NCBI GenBank assembly: GCA_964581905.1
Contig: CAZOQJ010000025.1
Span: 1-23,183 of the forward strand
Direction: 5' to 3'
Length of the DNA stretch: 23,183 bases
Source of the DNA: CAZBWE01 sp964581905
GTDB lineage: Bacteria > Planctomycetota > Phycisphaerae > Sedimentisphaerales > Anaerobacaceae
Shown: positions 1-6,233 of the stretch, one piece after another
How the letters are laid out: each line of letters opens with the position of its first letter
Position numbering within the stretch: the stretch's first letter is position 1
Notes under the pieces: generated by a model
The model's input: the letters and a program-made list of their open reading frames with translations, nothing else
What the model was told of the DNA's origin: nothing
The model's database searches: none
Made by a program: the position numbers and the translations under genes

Positions 1-2
1 CG

Positions 3-200
3 CAGGGGCTGAACCGGTATTATGCACGAAAACGATTGTGTGAGCTGGTCGAACATGAAAAAATGGGCTCAAAAAGTCCTGCGGCATTAAAGGCCGAGAA
101 GATTCGCAAACAGAAACAGCGCCGCAAACGCCGAAGCAAAACAAAGCATACCTCACATGGGCAACCCCGCGTGAAATCCGCCAAAAAAGACGGTGGATAA
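3..200 (+). CDS. Release-factor-like ribosome rescue protein, C-terminal part (5' end outside window)
   Basis: The first base triplets of frame 3 read without a stop to a TAA at 198-200 and give 65 residues beginning QGLNRYYARKRLCELVEHEK. The start lies upstream of the window. The tail is extremely basic (KIRKQKQRRKRRSK, then KSAKKDGG). The pattern 'Q.LNR..AR..L...E...G..SPAA...EKIRKQKxRRxRR' is what follows the GGQ domain in small class I release-factor-like proteins (ArfB/YaeJ type), which hydrolyse peptidyl-tRNA on stalled ribosomes. In ArfB the basic tail enters the empty mRNA channel. The GGQ motif itself would be off the left edge, so the family call rests on the tail alone. The next gene starts over 300 bases downstream behind its own promoter, so this is probably the last gene of its transcript. 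Confidence 0.68.
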   Translation, partial: QGLNRYYARKRLCELVEHEKMGSKSPAALKAEKIRKQKQRRKRRSKTKHTSHGQPRVKSAKKDGG

Positions 201-270
201 ACGTGGGGGGTAAAGAAACCCCGCAATAAATCCCAATAGAAAGATTCGGGACAGGCGTTGGGTTAAATAA

Positions 271-329
271 ACCCCCACCACGCAGGGTGGGTAAATGAAT
301 AAAAAAACCCCCACCACGCAGGGTGGGGG
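271..329. repeat. Tandem pair of CCCACC/GGTGGG hairpins
   Basis: ACCCCCACCACGCAGGGTGGG occurs at 271-291 and again from 307, separated by an A/T-rich linker. The second copy forms an 8-bp stem (CCCCCACC 308-315 with GGTGGGGG 322-329) around a 6-base loop; the first forms at least CCCACC/GGTGGG. They could terminate transcription of the upstream gene, but no T-run follows, so a dispersed extragenic hairpin is equally likely. Confidence 0.6.
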
Positions 330-340
330 CTAAATACAAG

Positions 341-369
341 ATTGCCACGGCCTTTGGCCTCGCAATGAC
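341..369. repeat. Dispersed extragenic palindrome (ATTGCC...GCAATGAC type)
   Basis: The arms ATTGC and GCAAT enclose an inner GGCC-TTT-GGCC stem and are followed by GAC. A truncated piece of the same element, GCTCGCAATGAC, lies at 3981-3992 between the dcw genes. Very similar short palindromes are scattered through intergenic DNA of many bacterial genomes. When translated they give spurious peptides of the 'CHCEA..' kind, as seen in the opposite frame here. Confidence 0.6.
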
Positions 370-443
370 ACTTTTGCGTCGCCGTACCGGCGACTCCACC
401 AAATAGATGGCGGACAAGGGCTAAACGAAAACCACCAAATAAG

Positions 444-471
444 TTGACGTTGGGGATGGGTCGTATATAAT
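444..471 (+). promoter_or_regulatory. Sigma70-type promoter of the alpha-galactosidase gene
   Basis: TTGACG at 444-449 and TATAAT at 466-471 are separated by 16 bases, giving a start of transcription near 478 and a leader of about 45 bases. The same -35 and -10 hexamers with the same spacing occur before mraZ, which supports both assignments. Confidence 0.75.
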
Positions 472-508
472 CGGAAACTATAAAAAACATAAATAAAAAA
501 TGTGATTT

Positions 509-514
509 AAGGAG
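509..514 (+). promoter_or_regulatory. Ribosome binding site deciding the GH27 start
   Basis: AAGGAG lies 9 bases before the ATG at 524 and fixes that codon as the start. Confidence 0.7.
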
Positions 515-523
515 ATAACCGAA

Positions 524-1753
524 ATGAGAAGAATCATTATTTTGCTGATATTGTGTTTGACAGTCCATTTCAACAATGGATGTACTGCCCAATCCGCTCA
601 GGATAACAATGAACCCTTACTGCCAGTCTCGACTGAGTCTAAGAAATTTGAAGGGCTTGCGCTGACACCACCGATGGGTTGGAACAGCTGGAATACCTTC
701 GGAATAAATATCAATGAAAAATTGGTCAAAGAAATGGCAGAGGCACTTATCTCCAGCGGGATGCGGGAGGCCGGCTACAAATACATCGTCCTCGACGACG
801 GGTGGGAAACCAAGACCAGAGACCCCAATGGCAATATCGTACCCGACCCAAGGAAATTCCCCAGCGGCCTGAAGGCCTTAGGCGATTACCTTCACGAAAA
901 AGGATTCAAATTCGGAATCCATAACTGTGCAGGGACAAAAACATGCGCCGGCTATCCGGGCGGACGCGGACATGAATATCAGGATGCCAGAAGCTATGCC
1001 TCGTGGGGCGTAGATTATCTGAAGTACGACTGGTGCGAACACGGCACAGCCAATGCCGAAGAGACTTTCAAGACAATGCGGGACGCTTTATACGCCGCAG
1101 GCAGACCGGTCGTATTCAGTCTCTGCGAATGGGGCAGTAACAAGCCATGGCTGTGGGCAAAGGACGTCGGCCACCTATGGAGAACGACCGGCGATATAAC
1201 AGACTGCTATGACTGCCAGGAAGTGTACAGCACGGGATGGAAGTTTATCTTAGACAGCCAGGTAGGACTGGAAAAATATGCAGGGCCAGACCACTGGAAC
1301 GACCCTGACATGCTGGAAGTTGGTAATCCGGGACTGACGCCGGCAGAATCGAGGGCACATTTCAGCTTGTGGTGTATGCTGGCGGCGCCTTTAATGGCGG
1401 GCAATGACGTCAGAAAGATGTCCGATGAGGTCCATGACATTCTTACCAACAAAGAAGTTATTGCTATCGACCAGGACCCGTTAGGCAAACAGGGTTATCA
1501 GTTTATGATTCAGCCGGGTAAAGAAATCTGGGTCAAAGAATTATCAAATAAAAACTGGGCGGTGTGCTTTTTCAACAGCAGCGATAAACCTATGAAAATC
1601 AGGTTAAACTGGTCGCACCTCTGGTTTGTAAAAGGCACCCATAAGGTTCGTGATTTGTGGCAGAGAAAAACGCTTGGCAAAACCAATAAAAATATTGACT
1701 TTGAAATCGGTTCTCACGATGTAGTCCTGTTTAAGCTAAGTCCGGTTAAATAA
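524..1753 (+). CDS. Secreted GH27 alpha-galactosidase (melibiase)
   Basis: Glycoside hydrolase family 27 enzyme, expected to release terminal alpha-linked galactose from oligosaccharides or galactan/galactomannan side chains by a retaining mechanism. The protein has 409 residues. Residues 1-20 form an export signal (MRR, then a hydrophobic run); the cysteine in NNGC could be a lipid-attachment site, but the -3 position is not the usual Leu, so lipoprotein status is uncertain. Family landmarks: LALTPPMGWNSWNTFG at about residue 46, YIVLDDGW near 90, the nucleophile Asp169 in DYLKYDWCE, and the WNDPDMLEVGN loop (Asp260/262), which carries the acid/base. About the last 90 residues fit the usual C-terminal beta domain. 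It has its own promoter and a strong ribosome binding site and no linked sugar transporter or regulator, so it is probably a single-gene unit. An alpha-N-acetylgalactosaminidase or beta-arabinopyranosidase specificity cannot be excluded. Confidence 0.93.
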   Translation: MRRIIILLILCLTVHFNNGCTAQSAQDNNEPLLPVSTESKKFEGLALTPPMGWNSWNTFGININEKLVKEMAEALISSGMREAGYKYIVLDDGWETKTRDPNGNIVPDPRKFPSGLKALGDYLHEKGFKFGIHNCAGTKTCAGYPGGRGHEYQDARSYASWGVDYLKYDWCEHGTANAEETFKTMRDALYAAGRPVVFSLCEWGSNKPWLWAKDVGHLWRTTGDITDCYDCQEVYSTGWKFILDSQVGLEKYAGPDHWNDPDMLEVGNPGLTPAESRAHFSLWCMLAAPLMAGNDVRKMSDEVHDILTNKEVIAIDQDPLGKQGYQFMIQPGKEIWVKELSNKNWAVCFFNSSDKPMKIRLNWSHLWFVKGTHKVRDLWQRKTLGKTNKNIDFEIGSHDVVLFKLSPVK

Positions 1754-1833
1754 CTCGATACTTGATACTCGATGCTGGATACTTCCGCCTTCGCACAAGG
1801 CTACGGCGGACAAGCGATGCTCTATACTCGATT
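1754..1833. repeat. Heptamer array (CTCGATA type) split by a GCC-rich hairpin
   Basis: Directly after the alpha-galactosidase stop codon, four 7-base units (CTCGATA, CTTGATA, CTCGATG, CTGGATA) run from 1754 to 1781. A hairpin follows, with arms TCCGCC 1784-1789 and GGCGGA 1805-1810. Behind the hairpin, heptamer-like sequence resumes (GATGCTC TATACTC GATTCT). This looks like a hairpin element inserted into, or bounded by, a heptamer array. Similar 7-base arrays lie inside mrdA in this window. Confidence 0.6.
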
Positions 1834-1882
1834 CTAAGTTGACGGATTAAAAAGTTTAAGGCAAAATACAGGTAAAGTTGAG

Positions 1883-2899
1883 ATGTCCCTTCGAATAAAA
1901 TTCTTTACGGCCCGGCTGCTTTGGGGGAAAGTGACTACTACCCTAATTGCAGCTTTTCTAACAGCAGCTTTTATCATAGCCATCGCGGGATATGTATGGC
2001 GAGGAAAACCCGGACCTCCTGCGGCCCAGAACTCGGATGGGAATAAAACGAGACCAAAGTTTATCTCCCAGACGACAGTCGATGACAATGAGCGAAAAAC
2101 CGTTGAACATTACAACAAAGCCCTAAAGACATTTAATAAGGAGGAGTATCCGGTTGAGTATGCTGCGACTCAGAACAATATGGGAGCAGCTTATATGGAT
2201 TTGCAAGAGCCGACGGCTGAAGAGCGAGCCAAAAATGTAAGAGCAGCCATGGAATGCTTCAGAGCAGCGCTGGAGATTTACAAAAAGGACGAGTATCCGG
2301 TTGAGTATGCCAGGATGCAGAACAACGTGGGAAACGCTTATATGGCTTTGCCATCAGCAACGTCTAAGGAGCGAGCTCAAAACGTCAGAGCGGCCATAAA
2401 ATGCTACCGAGCAGCGATGGAGATTTGCAAGAAGGACGAATATGCGTTTGACTATGCCAGCACGCAGAACAAGCTGGGACTTGCTTATATTGCTTTGCCG
2501 GCAGCGACGTCTGAGGAGCAAACTCAAATCGTCATGGCGGCTATAGACCGCCACAAAGCAGCGCTGGAGATTTATAAGAAGGACAAGTATCCAGTTGACT
2601 ATGCAAAAACTGTGAACCATCTGGGAAATGCCTATAAGATTTTGCCAACGATAACGCCTGAGGAGCGAGCTAAAAACATCAGGGATGCCATAGATTGCTA
2701 CAAAGCGGCGCTAGAGATATGGAAGAAGGACAAGTATCCACAGTATTATTGCAGGACGGCTGAAAACCTCGGAGCGACGCTGGCATTGATAAACAATCCT
2801 GATGCCTGCTACTGGCTGAAAGAGGCATACGCTTTGAAAGAGCATCTGGAAGACCAGGGCAAGAGACTTGAGTACCACATCCGGAGGATTTGTAAATAA
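1883..2899 (+). CDS. Membrane-anchored TPR-like repeat protein, function unknown
   Basis: The protein has 338 residues. One membrane segment (about 20-40: TTTLIAAFLTAAFIIAIAGY) is followed by a mostly soluble part, probably outside the cytoplasm. From about residue 70 there are five copies of a roughly 49-residue unit with the consensus ALEIYKKDEYPVEYA, TQNNLGNAYMALP and ERAxNVRAAIxCYRA. The A-L-Y-A spacing is that of tetratricopeptide helices, in the long-loop variant also found in other bacterial TPR proteins. The copies are similar in DNA too (about 147 bases), pointing to recent internal duplication; the fifth is partial and diverges. No catalytic motif is visible. TPR arrays bind other proteins, so a scaffold role is likely, but no partner can be named from the neighbours. 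The start is the ATG at 1883; the ribosome binding site is weak. Confidence 0.8.
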   Translation: MSLRIKFFTARLLWGKVTTTLIAAFLTAAFIIAIAGYVWRGKPGPPAAQNSDGNKTRPKFISQTTVDDNERKTVEHYNKALKTFNKEEYPVEYAATQNNMGAAYMDLQEPTAEERAKNVRAAMECFRAALEIYKKDEYPVEYARMQNNVGNAYMALPSATSKERAQNVRAAIKCYRAAMEICKKDEYAFDYASTQNKLGLAYIALPAATSEEQTQIVMAAIDRHKAALEIYKKDKYPVDYAKTVNHLGNAYKILPTITPEERAKNIRDAIDCYKAALEIWKKDKYPQYYCRTAENLGATLALINNPDACYWLKEAYALKEHLEDQGKRLEYHIRRICK

Positions 2900-3001
2900 G
2901 CTCAGGGCAGGATTACCGGCGACGGCTAAAGCACTAAACAAACCCCCGACCACCCATCCTTTGCTAATGCCACGAAGGGCAAGCAGGGGTCGGGGCTAAA
3001 C

Positions 3002-3024
3002 AATCCCGCGTTTCACGCGGGATT
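3002..3024 (+). terminator. Perfect 9-bp hairpin, possible terminator or extragenic repeat
   Basis: AATCCCGCG (3002-3010) pairs fully with CGCGGGATT (3016-3024) around the loop TTTCA. It lies about 100 bases after the TPR gene and 180 bases before the mraZ promoter. The following bases (AAATAATTG) are A/T-rich but not a T-run, so a factor-independent terminator is possible rather than certain. Confidence 0.4.
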
Positions 3025-3202
3025 AAATAATTGTTAAATTCACAGAACAATGTGAAAAAAAGTCAGACGCAGGGAAAAATCTATTTAGTCCGAAAAACAG
3101 CTGATATAACCATAACCACTTCTGGCTGCGTGAATTAGCTCCTTCATATAACAGTCCTATAAAAAAACCTTGAAAAAAATCTCAAAAAGTAGAACTTATT
3201 TG

Positions 3203-3230
3203 TTGACGAAGTGGTAAAAAGTGGTATAAT
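3203..3230 (+). promoter_or_regulatory. mraZ (dcw cluster) promoter with two MraZ-box-like repeats
   Basis: TTGACG (3203-3208) and TATAAT (3225-3230) are 16 bases apart. Two direct repeats of GTGGTA, at 3211 and 3221, sit exactly 10 bases apart across the spacer and the start of the -10 element. MraZ in other bacteria binds TGGGN units repeated every 10 bases upstream of its own gene. The units here read TGGTA, so they fit the spacing but differ from the consensus in one of the conserved G positions. Confidence 0.65.
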
Positions 3231-3265
3231 TCCCCAAATAAGATACTTTGAGTGGGAAGAAAACC

Positions 3266-3739
3266 ATGCTTTTATTAACAGGCGAATACCAGCACGTTGT
3301 CGATAACAAAGGCAGAGTCCTTATCTCCAACAAACTAAGGAACCAAATCGATGCCGAGGAGCACGGCAGCAATTTCTACCTCGTCTTCGGTGCAAACGGG
3401 ATACTCTGCCTATACCCGGAGAAATACTTCGAGCATATTGCCCTTGCGATAGCACCGGGCAATGTAGCTCCTGATGAGGCGGTTGCATTCGAGCGAATCA
3501 GCTTTGCTCTGGCCAGCAAGCTGGAGCTGGACGGGCAAGGCCGACTGCTGCTGAATGAAAAACTGCGTAAAAGAGCGGGATTGAAAGACAAAATTACCCT
3601 TGTCGGGGTCAGAGACCATATCGAATTGTGGAACAGCGAGAGCTGGGAACAGTATCTTGCAGACAATATGGCTCAATATCAAAAGCAGGTGTCGCAGGCA
3701 AGACAAATAGTCCTGCAAAAACAAAATGAGGAACTATAA
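3266..3739 (+). CDS. mraZ: Transcriptional regulator MraZ
   Basis: MraZ is the DNA-binding ring-shaped protein encoded first in most dcw clusters, where it represses its own promoter. I take the ATG at 3266 because MLLLTGEYQHVVDNKGRV is the standard MraZ N-terminus. An in-frame TTG at 3248 would add six residues that do not match the family. The result is 157 residues, a little longer than the usual 140-150, with the excess in a glutamine-rich C-terminal helix. Both AbrB-like halves show their signature: DNKGRV near residue 13 and DGQGRL about 80 residues later. GTGGTA repeats in the promoter fit autoregulation. The gene overlaps the next small ORF by 14 bases. Confidence 0.93.
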   Translation: MLLLTGEYQHVVDNKGRVLISNKLRNQIDAEEHGSNFYLVFGANGILCLYPEKYFEHIALAIAPGNVAPDEAVAFERISFALASKLELDGQGRLLLNEKLRKRAGLKDKITLVGVRDHIELWNSESWEQYLADNMAQYQKQVSQARQIVLQKQNEEL

Positions 3740-3968
3740 GTTTCAACGCGGTGACAAAATGATTGAAGGGGATTGGAATCATTGTCAGGTTGTAGAAAAA
3801 AGTCTCTGTGGTGAAAGAGAAGCTGACGAACAGACGTATGCCTCGCTGGCGGTTCTTTCTGAACGGCTGGAGCATCTGAAAGAACTTGATAGCGCCTTTT
3901 CCAAGGTTGAGTTTTCGTCCACTGTTACGCAGCTTAAAGAGCAGCAAAATGCAGTAGCTGTGGGCTAA
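3726..3968 (+). CDS. Small protein of unknown function between mraZ and rsmH
   Basis: An 80-residue frame (MRNYKFQRGDKMIEGDWNHC...) overlaps the mraZ end by 14 bases. A second in-frame ATG at 3759 would give 69 residues with no overlap. The sequence is charged and predicted helical (SERLEHLKELDSAF, TQLKEQQNA) with no membrane segment or known motif. I do not recognise a family. Its place inside a co-directional, tightly packed operon argues that it is real. Against it are the weak ribosome binding site and the short extragenic-repeat fragment just after its stop. Confidence 0.5.
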   Translation: MRNYKFQRGDKMIEGDWNHCQVVEKSLCGEREADEQTYASLAVLSERLEHLKELDSAFSKVEFSSTVTQLKEQQNAVAVG

Positions 3969-4037
3969 ATAAAACTCTGCGCTCGCAATGACAACTGCTC
4001 AAATCACGTGAGACAGGCAATTAGTGCATTGTAATTA

Positions 4038-4982
4038 TTGAGTGAAATCCGATACGCTGGACGCAATACGATAGAGGTGAATGGTCCGATAGTAGAGCAT
4101 ATTCCGGTTCTTGCAGGAACGTTAACCGAGCAGATAACTTTACCGCCGGATGGCGTGATGGTCGATGCGACCATAGGACAAGGAGGTCATAGTTATCTGT
4201 TCGGCAAAACCCTGGGCCCTGAGGGAGTGTTAATCGGCTTGGATGCTAACAAGGAAGCAGTCCGAAGGGCCCAATTTAAATTAAAAGACCTTGCATGCAA
4301 GGTTATTTTGATACATTGCAACTTTTCTCACATCGCAGAGCAAGTCCACAAGCAAGGCATAGAAAAGGTTGACTTTATACTGGCAGATTTGGGCGTCAGC
4401 TCGGTGCAACTGTCCGATGTTGAGATGGGGCTTAGCTTTCTTGAGGATGCGCCTCTGGATATGAGATTTGACAAAAGATTAAAGACCACTGCTGCCGATA
4501 TAATTAATAATACAGACGAAAAAGCTTTAGCTGATTTGATTTATAAGTTCGGCCAGGACAGAGGCTCACGACGGATTGCACGGTTTATTGCTCAGCAGCG
4601 CAAAAGTGAGCCGATAACAACGACAGGCCAACTGGCAAATATAGTGTGCAGGGCACTGGGACGTCCGGGACGAAAACGAAGAACGAGAATACATCCTGCA
4701 ACGAGAACTTTTCAGGCGCTTAGAATCGCAGTCAATAACGAACTGGAAAATCTGGAGAAACTGCTTGTCTCGGCGTCCGACATAGTAAAAAGAAATGGAT
4801 ACATAGCAGTTGTCAGCTTTCACAGTTTAGAAGACAGGTTGGTTAAGAATAATTTCAAACAAAATGAAAAAGGGGGAATTTACAGGCTTATTACGAAAAA
4901 ACCGATTGTGCCAGGCCGAGATGAAATTGCCGAGAACCGGCGGGCAAGAAGTGCAAAATTGAGGATTGCACAAAAACAATAA
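4038..4982 (+). CDS. rsmH: 16S rRNA (cytosine(1402)-N(4))-methyltransferase RsmH
   Basis: RsmH (MraW) methylates N4 of C1402 in the decoding centre of 16S rRNA with S-adenosylmethionine. Visible family motifs: EHIPVLAGTL at the N-terminus; the SAM-binding VDATIGQGGHS (normally DGTxGxGGHS) and LIGLDANKEA; ILADLGVSSVQL; LSFLEDAPLDMRFD; the basic KRRTRIHPATRTFQALRIAVN; and VVSFHSLEDRLVKN. The length of 314 residues is normal. The start is uncertain: the TTG at 4038 gives 20 residues before EHIPV and has no clear ribosome binding site, while an in-frame GTG near 4077 would give the usual short N-terminus. It is second in the dcw order as in most bacteria. Confidence 0.93.
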   Translation: MSEIRYAGRNTIEVNGPIVEHIPVLAGTLTEQITLPPDGVMVDATIGQGGHSYLFGKTLGPEGVLIGLDANKEAVRRAQFKLKDLACKVILIHCNFSHIAEQVHKQGIEKVDFILADLGVSSVQLSDVEMGLSFLEDAPLDMRFDKRLKTTAADIINNTDEKALADLIYKFGQDRGSRRIARFIAQQRKSEPITTTGQLANIVCRALGRPGRKRRTRIHPATRTFQALRIAVNNELENLEKLLVSASDIVKRNGYIAVVSFHSLEDRLVKNNFKQNEKGGIYRLITKKPIVPGRDEIAENRRARSAKLRIAQKQ

Positions 4983-5010
4983 CATTAAGAAGTATAAAGG
5001 AATTTTCGTT

Positions 5011-5868
5011 ATGACTCGCGATGCCAAAGTCGGATTGCTGTTAGGTCTGTTATTTATATTTATCATAGCATTTCTAATCAATGGCCTGCCGAACCTCCGC
5101 CACAACGCAAACAATAACGAGCTGACTTCCAAAATGGTCAGCTTTCAGAATGACCTGCCGGCTCTCGGAGCTAAAGAGCGTAAGGTTAAAGAAGTTGTCG
5201 AAAGGAGCGAACCGGTCAGGCAGATGGAGACGGTAAGACAGCAGCCTCCTGATAACATCGAAAAGGATACAAGCACCCGCTTTAAAATGTCGCTGCCTGA
5301 CAGCGCTTCGTATGTAAAAGATGTCTCTACCGAAAAAACGGCTGATGAAATTAAACAGGCTGCTATGGCGACGATAACTGCCAAGAGACAAAGCTCCGCC
5401 AAACCAAGCCGGCCAAAAACATATGTTGTTATCGAAGGTGATAACTTAGCTGTTATCGCCAAGAAGTTTTACGGTGATGAGGAGGGTAACAGAATACAAA
5501 ATATCACAAAAATATTTGAGGCCAATCATAAATTACTGAAAACACCCGGCGAAATTTACGTCGGGCAAGAACTCATCATACCGTCGCTAACAACAACACA
5601 AGACAAAAACGAAACTGAAAGTACTTTCACTGGTGGACTGTTTGAGAAGGTTAAATCCATTGGCCGAAGACAACTTTCCAGTAAAAATGTCGAAACGAAG
5701 CAAAGCAAAGTGTACGTAGTACGGGAAGGTGATAACCTGTGGAAAATTGCTGCTGAGCAGCTCGGTAATGGCGACCTCTACCCTGAAATAAGCAAACTAA
5801 ACACTGATATTTTAGAGGATGAGGATACTCTTATCGCTGGGATGAGATTGAGACTGCCGGGACGATAA
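5011..5868 (+). CDS. Membrane-anchored protein with two LysM domains
   Basis: The protein has 285 residues. The ATG at 5011 is preceded by AAAGGA (4996-5001), so I prefer it to an upstream in-frame TTG. One membrane segment at about 8-26 (VGLLLGLLFIFIIAFLING) is followed by a low-complexity linker (about 30-140) rich in charged residues. LysM 1 starts at about residue 148 (TYVVIEGDNLAVIAKKFYG, ending ELIIPS). LysM 2 reads KVYVVREGDNLWKIAAEQLG and ends RLRLPGR at the C-terminus. LysM domains bind N-acetylglucosamine in peptidoglycan. Topology and position between rsmH and the ftsL-like gene suggest a periplasmic wall-binding factor for division. In E. coli the ftsL gene directly follows rsmH, so this is an extra member of the cluster. 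No hydrolase domain is present. Confidence 0.85.
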   Translation: MTRDAKVGLLLGLLFIFIIAFLINGLPNLRHNANNNELTSKMVSFQNDLPALGAKERKVKEVVERSEPVRQMETVRQQPPDNIEKDTSTRFKMSLPDSASYVKDVSTEKTADEIKQAAMATITAKRQSSAKPSRPKTYVVIEGDNLAVIAKKFYGDEEGNRIQNITKIFEANHKLLKTPGEIYVGQELIIPSLTTTQDKNETESTFTGGLFEKVKSIGRRQLSSKNVETKQSKVYVVREGDNLWKIAAEQLGNGDLYPEISKLNTDILEDEDTLIAGMRLRLPGR

Positions 5869-5876
5869 GAAAACAG

Positions 5877-5965
5877 AAAAAATCGAAATCCAAAGCACGA
5901 AATCCGGAATTCATCCTTCGTAGTACTACGGAGAACGGACAAACTCAAAATCCGAATCCTCTCTA
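5877..5965. repeat. Degenerate AAATCC-type repeat with a 12-bp palindrome
   Basis: The 139-base gap before the ftsL-like gene contains ATCGAAATCC, CGAAATCCGG and AAAATCCGAATCC units and the perfect palindrome CGTAGTACTACG (5919-5930). On the other strand these units translate to EFRIS/FGFRF-like junk peptides typical of dispersed short repeats. No T-run follows, so it is probably neither a terminator nor a gene. Confidence 0.5.
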
Positions 5966-6007
5966 ATGACCAAAACATTTCAGTTTCGCTATTAGAGTTT
6001 ATTCATT

Positions 6008-6232
6008 ATGAGGTCGCAATTTCGCTTTTTTTTTGTTGTTTTTTATATTGTTGCCATTCTGATTTTTACCGTTTATCTGCATAACGTCAACGACCGCATT
6101 TACTATAAGCTTTGTGCACAGGATATTGAGCAAAGCCAATTGAAACAACAGCTCTGGCAAAAACAGCTTCAACTGGAAGGCATAATAAATCCAGCTGCTC
6201 TTTCGCAGCATCTTGAACCACAGACAGATTAA
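6008..6232 (+). CDS. FtsL-like division protein (small bitopic coiled-coil protein)
   Basis: 74 residues. A short N-terminal segment is followed by one membrane helix (about 7-26: FFFVVFYIVAILIFTVYL) and then a 40-residue helix rich in Gln and Leu (QSQLKQQLWQKQLQLEGI) that ends in INPAALSQHL. This is the architecture of FtsL/DivIC/FtsB, and the terminal 'NPA.L...' echoes the FtsL C-terminus. FtsL joins FtsQ and FtsB to activate FtsWI at the septum. Sequence identity within the family is low, so position directly before ftsI (its stop is one base from the ftsI ATG) is the strongest argument. The start is the ATG at 6008. Confidence 0.75.
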   Translation: MRSQFRFFFVVFYIVAILIFTVYLHNVNDRIYYKLCAQDIEQSQLKQQLWQKQLQLEGIINPAALSQHLEPQTD

Positions 6233-6233
6233 G

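Larger units (their letters stand above)
201..523. other. Repeat-rich intergenic spacer with promoter of the alpha-galactosidase gene
   Basis: No gene is supported here. The spacer holds two near-identical GC-rich hairpins (about 271-291 and 308-329), an imperfect palindrome of the ATTGCCACGGCC...CGCAATGAC type (341-369), and a GGCGGACAAGGGCTAAA stretch (409-425) that shares GGCGGACAAG with the repeat after the alpha-galactosidase gene. The last 80 bases hold the promoter and ribosome binding site of that gene. A 109-residue reading frame on the other strand is made of these repeats and is not a gene. Confidence 0.7.
2900..3265. other. Intergenic spacer before the dcw cluster
   Basis: No gene is seen. 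The first 125 bases hold two hairpins: CCCCGACC/GGTCGGGG with a long loop (about 2944-2997), and a perfect 9-bp stem at 3002-3024. The remainder is A/T-rich and ends in the mraZ promoter. The hairpins end the upstream transcription unit at least formally, though neither has a T-run. Confidence 0.6.

Noticed and set aside
263..592. 109-residue minus-strand frame over the galactosidase upstream region
   Set aside because: It is made of translated hairpin repeats (CHCEA-, PAWWGF-like peptides) and covers the galactosidase promoter; no ribosome binding site or family match.
4053..4079. ACGCTGGACGCAATACGATAG near the rsmH start as another heptamer array
   Set aside because: Only one or two loose matches to the unit and no run in register; it is also inside the reading frame up to EHIPV.
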